A DNA stretch of 16,531 nt from Actinomycetes bacterium (GTDB lineage: Bacteria > Actinomycetota > Thermoleophilia > Solirubrobacterales > Solirubrobacteraceae): positions 1-16,531 of the forward strand of contig JAEZDB010000463.1 of assembly GCA_023429855.1 (NCBI GenBank), read 5' to 3'. This document shows, piece after piece, positions 9,257 to 15,206 of this stretch (positions within the stretch are counted from its first letter, which is position 1; each line of letters opens with the position of its first letter). Under the pieces are notes generated by a model. It was not told the DNA's origin and made no database searches. It was given only the letters and a program-made list of their open reading frames with translations. The translations under genes were made by a program, and so were the position numbers.

Positions 9257-9970
9257 ATGCGGATGGTGACGCCCGTCCAGCTCGCCGCCTTCAACCACAT
9301 CGCATGCACGGTTTGCGGGAGCACGGCAGAGCGCCGTCCGGGCGCCGTCCTGTGGCCAGAACTCATCACAGACTGGGGTCTCTCCGACGCGGAAGCCGCC
9401 CTCGTCGACCTCCGGGAAGGCGCGACCTGTGAGGACTGCGGCTGCTCGATGCGCAACCAGGCGCTTGCGGAAGCGATCGTTGCCGCAGCTGGGGCGTCGG
9501 GAACACTGGCCAGCTGGGTCGCTACCGCGCCCGCCCTGCGCGTGCTCGAGGTCAACACGGCCGGAACGCTCACGCCGTGGCTACGGCAGCTCTCAGGGCA
9601 TCGCCTCGTGGAGTTCCCCGAAGTAGACCTGCAGTCGCTGCCGTTCGAAGACGGGACCTGGGATCTGGTGGTGCACTCCGAAACCGTCGAGCATGTCGCC
9701 GACCCAGTCCTCGCCCTGGCAGAGTGCCGTCGAGTCCTCGCTCCCGGTGGCAGCTGCGCATTCAGCGCGCCAGTCATCCCTGGCCGCCTCACCCGCCGGC
9801 GGGACGGCCTGAAGCCCAGTTACCACGGGCTCGAGTCCGACCCGGCCTACCTCGTGGTCAGCGAGTTTGGCGCGGACTTCTGGACGGTCGCGCTCGACGC
9901 GGGCTTCACCGCCCTGACGACGGTGAGGGCGCTCTGGCCAGTATCGGTGGCGTACATCGCTGCGCGGTGA
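9257..9970 (+). CDS. Class I SAM-dependent methyltransferase with zinc-ribbon-like Cys pairs
   Basis: Probable S-adenosylmethionine methyltransferase, 237 residues, substrate unknown. The N-terminus has two Cys pairs, Cys17-x2-Cys20 and Cys58-x2-Cys61 (plus Cys63), arranged like a small zinc site. The Rossmann part follows: strand 1 LRVLEVNTAG (94-103), where the usual G-x-G loop is degenerate, then DLQSLPFEDGTWDLVVHSET (124-143) with EHVADPVLAL after it, and RVLAPGGSCAFSAPV. These are methyltransferase motifs II-VI of the family seen beside glycosyltransferases and sugar-modifying genes. No such partners are adjacent, so the gene looks like a solitary insertion between recX and miaB. The weakened SAM loop leaves real doubt about activity. 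Confidence 0.8.
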   Translation: MRMVTPVQLAAFNHIACTVCGSTAERRPGAVLWPELITDWGLSDAEAALVDLREGATCEDCGCSMRNQALAEAIVAAAGASGTLASWVATAPALRVLEVNTAGTLTPWLRQLSGHRLVEFPEVDLQSLPFEDGTWDLVVHSETVEHVADPVLALAECRRVLAPGGSCAFSAPVIPGRLTRRRDGLKPSYHGLESDPAYLVVSEFGADFWTVALDAGFTALTTVRALWPVSVAYIAAR

Positions 9971-10005
9971 GCCCGCGATCGACCGCCCCGCTGCGACGCC
10001 GGGAC

Positions 10006-10156
10006 GCCGGCTCAGAGATCTGGGGTGACGGGCGGGGCCGTTAGGCCCGCCCGCTCCAGCCGCTCTCGGACTCCCCGCTTATTCAGAATGTCCCCGGCGG
10101 GTGTGAATCACGTGCCGGGGCATGCGAGACACTCCAGATCGCTGAGGCAGGCCGGC
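10006..10156 (+). ncRNA. Candidate branched structured RNA (or palindromic element remnant)
   Basis: A long outer helix closes a loop holding two hairpins. Outer helix: GCCGG (10006-10010) with CCGGC (10152-10156); CTCAG (10011-10015) with CTGAG (10142-10146), five bases (10147-10151) bulging between these two; an A/G mismatch; then GATCTGGGGTG (10017-10027) with CACTCCAGATC (10130-10140), where 10024/10133 is a G-U wobble on the plus strand. Inside: hairpin A at 10029-10053 (CGGGCGGG, bulged G, CC, loop GTTA) and hairpin B at 10092-10120 (CCCCGGC/GCCGGGG). The wobble favours a plus-strand RNA. It could be a standalone RNA, a 3' UTR of the methyltransferase mRNA, or the inverted ends of a decayed mobile element. 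It matches no RNA family I recognise. Confidence 0.45.
10029..10053 (+). terminator. GC-rich hairpin, possible methyltransferase-gene terminator
   Basis: CGGGCGGG-G-CC (10029-10039) pairs with GGCCCGCCCG (10044-10053), with one bulged G and the tetraloop GTTA. It lies 58 bp after the methyltransferase stop and has no T-run. Very stable, it may act as a terminator or as one arm of the larger fold. Confidence 0.5.
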
Positions 10157-10311
10157 CGCCGAAGCGGACGCGTTACCCAGCTTGCGCTCTAGCGCGCGAG
10201 ATCCAGTGGGGAGTCGGTCGGACTCCGCATACTAGCGGCCCGCCGCGGCAGCCCGTGAACGTCCAGCAACGCCTGGCCGGTCGCCGCGCGAGACCGGCGC
10301 GGCGCGCCCGG

Positions 10312-10317
10312 TACCCT
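10312..10317 (+). promoter_or_regulatory. Candidate -10 element for miaB
   Basis: TACCCT fits TANNNT and ends 9 nt before GTG 10327, slightly longer than the 6-7 nt seen elsewhere in the window. No Shine-Dalgarno sequence precedes the GTG, so a leaderless start is plausible. Confidence 0.35.
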
Positions 10318-10326
10318 TCTGCGTCA

Positions 10327-11658
10327 GTGCTGAACAAGAGCTTCCACATCACCACCTTCGGGTGCCAGATGAACGAGCACGACTCCGAGCGCATGAAGGG
10401 CATGCTCGAGTCGCTCGGCTACGGCGAGACGCCCGAACGCGCCGACGCTGACCTCATCCTGTTCAACACCTGCTCGATCCGCGAGAAGGCCGACGAGCGG
10501 TTCGTTGCGCACCTGCACGACGCGAAGATCATCAAGCGCAAGCGCCCCGGGACCGTGATCGGCGTCGGCGGCTGCTGGGCGCAGTCGATGAAAGACATGG
10601 TCTTCGAGCAGTTCCCGTTCGTCGACGTCGCGTTCGGACCGGGACAGGTCCCCAAGCTCGCCGAGTTCCTCACCACCGACTCGATCACCGCGCAGGGCTA
10701 CTTCGAGTTCGAAGGGTTCCCGGCGCACCTGCCGACCAAGCGCGAACGCCCGCACCAAGCCTGGCTGCAGATCAGCGTCGGCTGCCACATGAAGTGCTCG
10801 TACTGCATCGTGCCGAGCACCCGCGGACGCCACGTGAGCCGCCCGTACGACGAGATCGTCGAAGAGGCCAGGCGTTTGGTCGACGAAGGCGTCGTCGAGA
10901 TCACGCTGCTCGGCCAGAACGTCAACGCCTACGGCCGCGACCTGCGCCCGAACCCCCGCGAGTTCGCCGAGCTGCTGCGCGAGGTCGGGTCGATCGACGG
11001 GATCAAGCGCGTGCGCTACACGTCGCCGCACCCGCAAGACATCAAGCAAGACGTCGTCGACGTGCACGCCGAGCTGCCGACGATCTGCGAGCACATCCAC
11101 CTGCCGCTGCAGGCCGGCTCGAGCAAGGTCCTCAAGGCGATGCGCCGCACCTACAACCGCGAGCGGTTCCTCGACCGCGTGGAGATGATCCGCGCGGGCA
11201 TCCCCGACGTCGCCCTCTCGACCGACATCATCGTCGGCTTCCCGGGCGAGACCGAGGAGGACTTCCAGGAGACGCTGGAGGTCTGCGAGATCGTCCGGTT
11301 CGACTCGGCGTTCACGTTCATCTTCAGCCCGCGCCGCGACACCGAAGCGGCCACCTTCACCGAGGGCCTCGTCCCGCACGAGGTCAAGGTCGAGCGGATG
11401 CAGCGCCTCGTCGAGGTCGTCCAGCGCAACGCCCACGAGCGCGCGCAGCGCTTCGTCGGCCGCACGATGGAGGTCCTGATCGAAGGGCCTTCTCGCACCG
11501 ACCCCACCCGTCTGCGCGGTCGCACGACCCACAACAAGGCCGTCAACTTCGAAGGCGTCGGCGAGCCCGGCACCTTCACGCAGGTCGAGATCACCTCGGC
11601 CACCAGCCAGACGCTGATGGGCGAGCAGTCGCTCGTCGACCTCGCGCTGCTGCGCTAG
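10327..11658 (+). CDS. miaB: MiaB: tRNA-2-methylthio-N6-dimethylallyladenosine synthase
   Basis: Radical-SAM methylthiotransferase that adds the 2-methylthio group to i6A37 of tRNAs reading UNN codons, acting after MiaA. The 443-residue product has the N-terminal UPF0004 domain with three cluster cysteines Cys13 (TTFGCQMNEHDSERM), Cys49 (FNTCSIRE) and Cys83 (GVGGCWAQ). The radical-SAM domain has Cys153-x3-Cys157-x2-Cys160 (GCHMKCSYCIVPSTRG). A C-terminal TRAM RNA-binding domain lies at about 375-443. All six cluster ligands are present. GTG 10327 places TTFGCQMN at the usual distance from the N-terminus; the longer in-frame reading from 10255 adds basic low-complexity residues and is rejected. 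It is separated from miaA by a minus-strand accessory block. Confidence 0.97.
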   Translation: MLNKSFHITTFGCQMNEHDSERMKGMLESLGYGETPERADADLILFNTCSIREKADERFVAHLHDAKIIKRKRPGTVIGVGGCWAQSMKDMVFEQFPFVDVAFGPGQVPKLAEFLTTDSITAQGYFEFEGFPAHLPTKRERPHQAWLQISVGCHMKCSYCIVPSTRGRHVSRPYDEIVEEARRLVDEGVVEITLLGQNVNAYGRDLRPNPREFAELLREVGSIDGIKRVRYTSPHPQDIKQDVVDVHAELPTICEHIHLPLQAGSSKVLKAMRRTYNRERFLDRVEMIRAGIPDVALSTDIIVGFPGETEEDFQETLEVCEIVRFDSAFTFIFSPRRDTEAATFTEGLVPHEVKVERMQRLVEVVQRNAHERAQRFVGRTMEVLIEGPSRTDPTRLRGRTTHNKAVNFEGVGEPGTFTQVEITSATSQTLMGEQSLVDLALLR

Positions 11659-11663
11659 CTAGA

Positions 11664-11717
11664 GCGCTGCGGCAGATGGGCCGACGCGGCGCGGCTAGCG
11701 GGCGCGGACCGCAGCGC
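11664..11717. terminator. Inverted repeat between convergent genes
   Basis: GCGCTGCGG (11664-11672) and CCGCAGCGC (11709-11717) are perfect 9-bp arms 36 bp apart. They lie between the miaB stop and the 3' end of the convergent membrane-protein gene, whose last codons contain one arm. Possibly a two-way terminator, but the loop is long and no T-run is seen. Confidence 0.35.
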
Positions 11718-12642
11718 GGAACTTGCTCGCGACGTCGATCGCGACGGTCAGGACGACCACGGCCGCGACCGCCAGCGCCGCGTTGTGGAGGTGGTTGCCC
11801 TCCTGCAGCCAGTCGACCTCGGCGATGAACCGAGGGTCGATCAGCTTGTCTTCGACCAGCAGCCAGACCGTCGGGATGGCGAACGCGAGCTGAGCAGCGG
11901 CGTTGCTGACGGCCAGCGGCAGCGTCCATCGGACGCGGCGGTAGGCGACCACTGCCACGACGGCCTGGATGACGAACGCCGCGAGCACCAGCGGCATCCA
12001 CGTCGACCACAGATCGCTATCGATGACCGGGACGCGGCCGCCGGAGGCCGTCTCGAGCACGCCGCGCTGCTCCTGCCACACAAGGAGGAGGATCGCGGCG
12101 GCGTTGGAACCGACCTCGCCAACCGTGTCGCTGAGCGAGGGGCGGCTCGGGGCCGGCAGCTCGGGGAGGGCGTCGAGCGTCCACTCGGGCGCGTCGGATG
12201 CGTCGGCGTAGCGATCGATCAGCGCGAACGTGAGCGTGGTCCAGAAGACGATCTGGATCGCGATGCCGTAGGCCGCATCGAGCCCGTGGCCGACCGCCTC
12301 GCCCAGCCCCTCGCCGTCGAGCAGCTCGCTGCCCACCACGATGAACGCCAGCGTGACTGGAATCCAGGTGAGCAGGACGATCAGCAGCCGCTTCCAGGCG
12401 AGAAAGTACGCCGGGCCGATCAGCTGCAGCGGCCGCCCCGCGTAGGAGGCCGCGAGGCGCTCGGGGTCGCCGAGGTCCGCAAGCGACGCACGCTCAGCCT
12501 CGTTGAAGGCGGCGCCATCGGCCACGCGGGCGGCGATCATCCCGTCGATCTCTGCGCGGAGCTCCTCGCCGACGTCGTCGCGACCGCTGCCGTGCAGGGT
12601 TCGCGTCGTGGCGTAGATGTAGCGGTCGGTCAGGGTGCTCAT
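11695..12642 (-). CDS. HAAS-like multi-pass membrane protein, partner of PadR
   Basis: Unnamed membrane protein of 315 residues. The first 80 residues are soluble and helical, with a segment like the HAAS/DUF1700 signalling domain commonly paired with PadR repressors (EELRAEIDGMIAARV, ASLADLGDPERLAASY). Membrane helices follow at about 85-107, 122-142, 215-233, 240-263 and 286-305, with a shorter hydrophobic stretch at 178-190. An acidic, Pro-rich loop lies between helices 2 and 3. ATG 12642 overlaps the padR stop (ATGA), so the pair is translationally coupled. In known pairs the HAAS protein is thought to relay an envelope signal to PadR. No enzyme motif is visible, so its job here is inferred from context. 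Confidence 0.75.
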   Translation of the reverse strand: MSTLTDRYIYATTRTLHGSGRDDVGEELRAEIDGMIAARVADGAAFNEAERASLADLGDPERLAASYAGRPLQLIGPAYFLAWKRLLIVLLTWIPVTLAFIVVGSELLDGEGLGEAVGHGLDAAYGIAIQIVFWTTLTFALIDRYADASDAPEWTLDALPELPAPSRPSLSDTVGEVGSNAAAILLLVWQEQRGVLETASGGRVPVIDSDLWSTWMPLVLAAFVIQAVVAVVAYRRVRWTLPLAVSNAAAQLAFAIPTVWLLVEDKLIDPRFIAEVDWLQEGNHLHNAALAVAAVVVLTVAIDVASKFRAAVRAR

Positions 12643-12980
12643 GCGTCGGGGCCCTCCAACAGGCCGTTGATCGAGGTGCGAAGCGCGGCGAGGTCGTCGA
12701 GCAGCACGGCCAGCAGCGCCTCGCCGTCGGCGCTCGTGCGGTACTGCTTGCGCGGCCGCGGGCCCGCGGTGTCCCACTCGCTCGTGAGCAGGCCCTGGCT
12801 TTCCAGTCGCCGCAGCAGCGGATACAGCGTGTTGGCCTCGACCGCAAAGCCGTGGCCCGACAGGTGCTCCAGCAAGCCGTAGCCATGCCCCGGCTGCCGC
12901 AGTGCCACCAGGCAAGCCATCACGACCGTGCCGCGCCGCAGCTCCTGAAGGTGCGCGCGCACCAGCTCGTCGTCGACCAT
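12639..12980 (-). CDS. PadR-family transcriptional repressor
   Basis: Winged-helix repressor of 113 residues. The N-terminal part has the family core GTVVMACLVALRQPGHGYGL (about 17-36), recognition helix EANTLYPLLRRLESQGLL (about 48-65) and the wing with RKQYRTSADG (about 77-86), followed by a dimerisation helix. ATG 12980 is chosen because TATGGT lies exactly 7 nt upstream; the in-frame ATG 12992 adds four residues. It heads a two-gene operon with the HAAS-like membrane protein (4-bp overlap). A GTGTG/CACAC inverted repeat at its promoter suggests it represses itself. Inducing signal unknown. Confidence 0.92.
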   Translation of the reverse strand: MVDDELVRAHLQELRRGTVVMACLVALRQPGHGYGLLEHLSGHGFAVEANTLYPLLRRLESQGLLTSEWDTAGPRPRKQYRTSADGEALLAVLLDDLAALRTSINGLLEGPDA

Positions 12981-12987
12981 GCGCCAC

Positions 12988-12993
12988 ACCATA
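12988..12993 (-). promoter_or_regulatory. Candidate -10 element of the padR operon
   Basis: TATGGT on the minus strand, 7 nt before ATG 12980, an exact TANNNT-N7-ATG leaderless layout. It overlaps the edge of the candidate PadR operator. Confidence 0.5.
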
Positions 12994-13011
12994 CTGTGTG
13001 TCGCACACTAT
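12991..13011 (-). promoter_or_regulatory. Candidate PadR operator
   Basis: Read on the minus strand, ATA-GTGTG-CGA-CACAC-AG-TAT is an imperfect inverted repeat placed directly upstream of and touching the -10 element of padR. It lies where a repressor would block polymerase. The 2-nt asymmetry weakens it; PadR boxes are usually AT-flanked inverted repeats of about this size. Confidence 0.42.
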
Positions 13012-13036
13012 TGTGCGGTGCTGGACGAATCGGCGT

Positions 13037-13071
13037 GGCGCCACAGCCTCGGGCGGGTGTGGTTTGGCGCC
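13037..13071. repeat. 7-bp inverted repeat upstream of padR
   Basis: GGCGCCA (13037-13043) and TGGCGCC (13065-13071), 21 bp apart, in the 139-bp gap between padR and the 3' end of the winged-helix gene. Function unclear: it could be part of a terminator or a second operator. Confidence 0.35.
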
Positions 13072-13086
13072 TCTGCACTACGAATC

Positions 13087-13104
13087 ACGCCCTGGAGAGG
13101 GCGT
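13087..13104 (-). terminator. Terminator hairpin of the winged-helix gene
   Basis: ACGCCCT (13087-13093) and AGGGCGT (13098-13104) form a 7-bp stem around the tetraloop GGAG, 15 bp past the stop of the minus-strand winged-helix gene. The compact shape fits a terminator, although no long T-run follows. Confidence 0.5.
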
Positions 13105-13119
13105 AAACCGACACCGCGC

Positions 13120-14289
13120 TCAGGCGAAGGTGACCGCGACGCCGCTCACCCCGCGGTGTGCGGCGAGGCGCTCGGCTGCGGCCTCGATCTCAGACCGGCG
13201 GCCGCCGCGCGCGAAGCGGTCGACGGTCACGTCGAGCCGTTTGCCGCGCTTGTTGGCCTTCCAGGTGGCCACGGGCTGGCCGTCGGCGAGCACGAGGCCG
13301 GTGGTGGGGAGGGCCGACCACAGCTTCTTGCGGACGGCCGCCTCGGGCACGAGCCGCTCGCGGTCGCGGCCGACGAGCAGCGGATCGCCGGGGCCGAGCA
13401 TCACCACGCCTTCGGCGGCGGGCGGGTCGGCGAGACGTTCGGCGTCGGTAGTGAGCAGTGCGCCCGCGCCAGTGCCGTCGACGGTGACGACGGTCAAGGC
13501 GCCGGCATCATCGGCGGCGCCCCAGATCCGCCTGGCGTGCGGCTTGCTGAGTCCGGCCCACTCGGCGAAGTCCGACGGCGTCGACGGGCCGTAGGCGCGC
13601 AGGTACTGCTCGAGCAGCGCGCGCTGCGCCTCGGCCCTTGCCGGCGGGCCCCAGTCGACCCACTGATCGGTTCGCGAGAACTCGGGCTGGCGGCCCGCCC
13701 GGCCGCTGATGCACAGCCGCCCGCGCAGGCTGGCCATCACGAGCAGGCCGCGCTTGGCGTGGTGCGACCCGCACGGCTCGCACCACGGCAACAGCGCCTT
13801 TGGCAGCCGCTGGCGCAGCTCCTCGTGCAGATCGTCGCGGCTGAGGGCGCGACCGTCGAGCACCTCAGAGATCGTCTCGACCGCGAGCTCGACGGGCTCC
13901 GCGTAGCCCGACCTCTGCTCCGGCACCGAGGTGCGGACCAGGGCTTTGAAGTCGGCATCTTCGACGGGAAGCATGCCGGTGGCGAAGATCGCGGCGTCCG
14001 CCGCCGGCACGACCGCTGTGGCGGTGCGGGCGTTGTAGAGCGCCACCACCGCGCGGCTCGCCAGGGCGTCGTCGAGCCAGCCGACCGGCACGGCGTCGTG
14101 GTCGCCCGGCTCGCTCTCGGCCTGGTCGCCGCGGCCGAGGCGGTTCACCAGCGCCGCGGTGGCCGCGCCGGGGGGCGAGTCCTGCACCGTCCACGCTTCG
14201 AGCAGCTGAAGCGGATCGCTCGCCGGCGGGCCGGCGAGCCCCTGCGCCGCGAGTCGGAACGCGATGATCTGCGCATTGGTGACGTCCAT
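13120..14289 (-). CDS. Winged-helix DNA-binding protein, AlkZ/YcaQ-like (HTH_42)
   Basis: 389-residue soluble protein resembling the HTH_42 family, whose studied members AlkZ and AlkX/YcaQ are DNA glycosylases that excise alkylated bases or unhook crosslinks. Support comes from the N-terminal block NAQIIAFRLAAQGL, the segment EAWTVQDSPPGAATAALVNR (31-50) at the place of the family's LQ-x-Q-D-P motif, and the C-terminal DPLLVGRDRERLVP and LVLADGQPVATWK blocks with a winged-helix region between. The catalytic Gln-x-Gln of AlkZ appears here as Thr34-Val35-Gln36, so base excision is doubtful; my alignment is by eye. Start ATG 14289 has TAGCGT 7 nt upstream. It is separated by a hairpin from the SDR gene upstream and by another from padR, so it is probably its own unit. 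Confidence 0.78.
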   Translation of the reverse strand: MDVTNAQIIAFRLAAQGLAGPPASDPLQLLEAWTVQDSPPGAATAALVNRLGRGDQAESEPGDHDAVPVGWLDDALASRAVVALYNARTATAVVPAADAAIFATGMLPVEDADFKALVRTSVPEQRSGYAEPVELAVETISEVLDGRALSRDDLHEELRQRLPKALLPWCEPCGSHHAKRGLLVMASLRGRLCISGRAGRQPEFSRTDQWVDWGPPARAEAQRALLEQYLRAYGPSTPSDFAEWAGLSKPHARRIWGAADDAGALTVVTVDGTGAGALLTTDAERLADPPAAEGVVMLGPGDPLLVGRDRERLVPEAAVRKKLWSALPTTGLVLADGQPVATWKANKRGKRLDVTVDRFARGGRRSEIEAAAERLAAHRGVSGVAVTFA

Positions 14290-14296
14290 CCGGCGG

Positions 14297-14302
14297 ACGC
14301 TA
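14297..14302 (-). promoter_or_regulatory. Candidate -10 element of the winged-helix gene
   Basis: TAGCGT on the minus strand, exactly 7 nt before ATG 14289 (TANNNT-N7-ATG). It overlaps one arm of the hairpin that ends the SDR gene. Confidence 0.48.
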
Positions 14303-14330
14303 GCGGCCGAGCTGGCCGGCGGCCGCTAGC
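14299..14330 (-). terminator. 10-bp hairpin overlapping the SDR stop codon
   Basis: GCTAGCGGCC (14299-14308) and GGCCGCTAGC (14321-14330) are perfect arms around a 12-nt loop. One arm holds the SDR stop codon (TAG, 14326-14328 on the minus strand); the other overlaps the -10 of the next gene. A terminator role for the SDR transcript is likely; no T-run. Confidence 0.55.
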
Positions 14331-15126
14331 TGCGGAAGCTGTGCTGGCCTTCGGCCATGCGGTCGGCGATGCCTTTGGCGCCGCTGGCCTTCTGCGTGAT
14401 CGCCGCGACGTTGGGCAGCGCCGAGCCGAACACGGCGCCGACCTTCATCGTGAACGGCGCGACGGTGACCTCGGCGCGGTTGCCCGTGATCGCCTTGACG
14501 GTCGCGGCGGCGACGTCCTCAGGCGTACAGGTGCCGACGCCCGGCGGGAGCGCGTCCTCGGCGCCGGACTTGGCGAACATGCCGGCGTCGCGGATGAAGC
14601 CCGGCGTCACGATCGACACGCCAACGCCGTGCGGGACGAGGTCCTGCCGCAGCGCCAGCCCGAACCCGCGCAGGCCGAACTTGGTTGCCGCGTACATCGA
14701 GCTGCCGGGGCTCGCGACCTTGCCCGAGAGCGACGACACGAGCACGATATGGCCGCGGCCGCGCGCGACCATCCCCGGGACGAGCGCGCGCGTGAGCTGA
14801 ATCGGCGCAGTGAGGTTGGCTTCGATGATCCGGTCGAGCTCGGCCTCGTCGAAGCTGTCAAGCAGGCCAGACGCCGGAACCGCAGCGTTCGCGATCAGGA
14901 TGTCGACGTCGCCGTGGGCCTCGGCAAGCGCCGTCAGCGCCGCACGGTCGGTGAGGTCGGCCGGGGCCGCCACGGCGCCCAACTCTGCGGCGAGCGGGTC
15001 CAGCAGCGAGCGGTTGCGTCCGGAGAGCACGAGCGACGCGCCCTGGCTCTTCAGGCTCCGGGCGATCGCGGCGCCGAGGCCGCCCGTCGCACCGGTGAGC
15101 AGGACGGAACTTCCACGCAGGTCCAT
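14326..15126 (-). CDS. Short-chain dehydrogenase/reductase (SDR)
   Basis: Classical NAD(P)-dependent oxidoreductase, 266 residues, substrate unknown. The Rossmann entry is TGATGGLG (11-18). SGRNRS (35-40) after strand 2, with Arg37, suggests NADP(H) preference. DLTD (57-60) contacts adenine in the family, and Asn80 sits in IANAA. The catalytic set is Ser132, Tyr145 and Lys149 in HIVLVSSLSGK...YAATKFGL. The C-terminal part (about 200-266) matches the substrate-loop region of the DltE/acyl-type SDRs but gives no substrate. ATG 15126 has TAGGGT 6 nt upstream. It is divergent from miaA with an 80-bp gap, and probably monocistronic because a hairpin covers its stop codon. Nothing nearby suggests a pathway. 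Confidence 0.92.
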   Translation of the reverse strand: MDLRGSSVLLTGATGGLGAAIARSLKSQGASLVLSGRNRSLLDPLAAELGAVAAPADLTDRAALTALAEAHGDVDILIANAAVPASGLLDSFDEAELDRIIEANLTAPIQLTRALVPGMVARGRGHIVLVSSLSGKVASPGSSMYAATKFGLRGFGLALRQDLVPHGVGVSIVTPGFIRDAGMFAKSGAEDALPPGVGTCTPEDVAAATVKAITGNRAEVTVAPFTMKVGAVFGSALPNVAAITQKASGAKGIADRMAEGQHSFRS

Positions 15127-15132
15127 GGGCGC

Positions 15133-15138
15133 ACCCTA
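15133..15138 (-). promoter_or_regulatory. Candidate -10 element of the SDR gene
   Basis: TAGGGT on the minus strand, 6 nt before ATG 15126 (TANNNT-N6-ATG). The 80-bp divergent gap with miaA also holds the perfect palindrome CCGGTACCGG (15146-15155), which could serve either promoter. Confidence 0.45.
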
Positions 15139-15194
15139 GACGAGCCGGTACCGGTCGGTTCTGATGGAGCACGGCGCGGGGGACGCGACTTCGG

Positions 15195-15200
15195 GATACT
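15195..15200 (+). promoter_or_regulatory. Candidate -10 element of miaA
   Basis: GATACT ends 6 nt before GTG 15207, like CATACT at the response-regulator gene. The first base differs from TANNNT. No Shine-Dalgarno sequence is seen. Confidence 0.4.
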
Positions 15201-15206
15201 CCCGCG

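Larger units (their letters stand above)
9971..10326. other. 356-bp gene-free stretch between the methyltransferase gene and miaB
   Basis: No credible coding frame or tRNA cloverleaf is seen here. It contains a foldable element at 10006-10156 (separate entry), then two small hairpins: GGAGTC/GACTCC (10210-10215, 10221-10226) and GCCGGTC/GACCGGC (10276-10282, 10292-10298). CATACT at 10228-10233 could be a -10 element giving miaB a leader of about 90 nt. TACCCT at 10312-10317 is the closer alternative. Everything here is inferred from base pairing alone. Confidence 0.6.

Noticed and set aside
10085..10125. Possible tRNA T-arm (GTGTGAATCACG)
   Set aside because: No TTCRA loop sequence, no acceptor stem and no anticodon arm at the right distances.
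10324..11532. 402-codon minus-strand frame opposite miaB
   Set aside because: Shadow of miaB, whose cluster cysteines and TRAM domain are clear on the plus strand.
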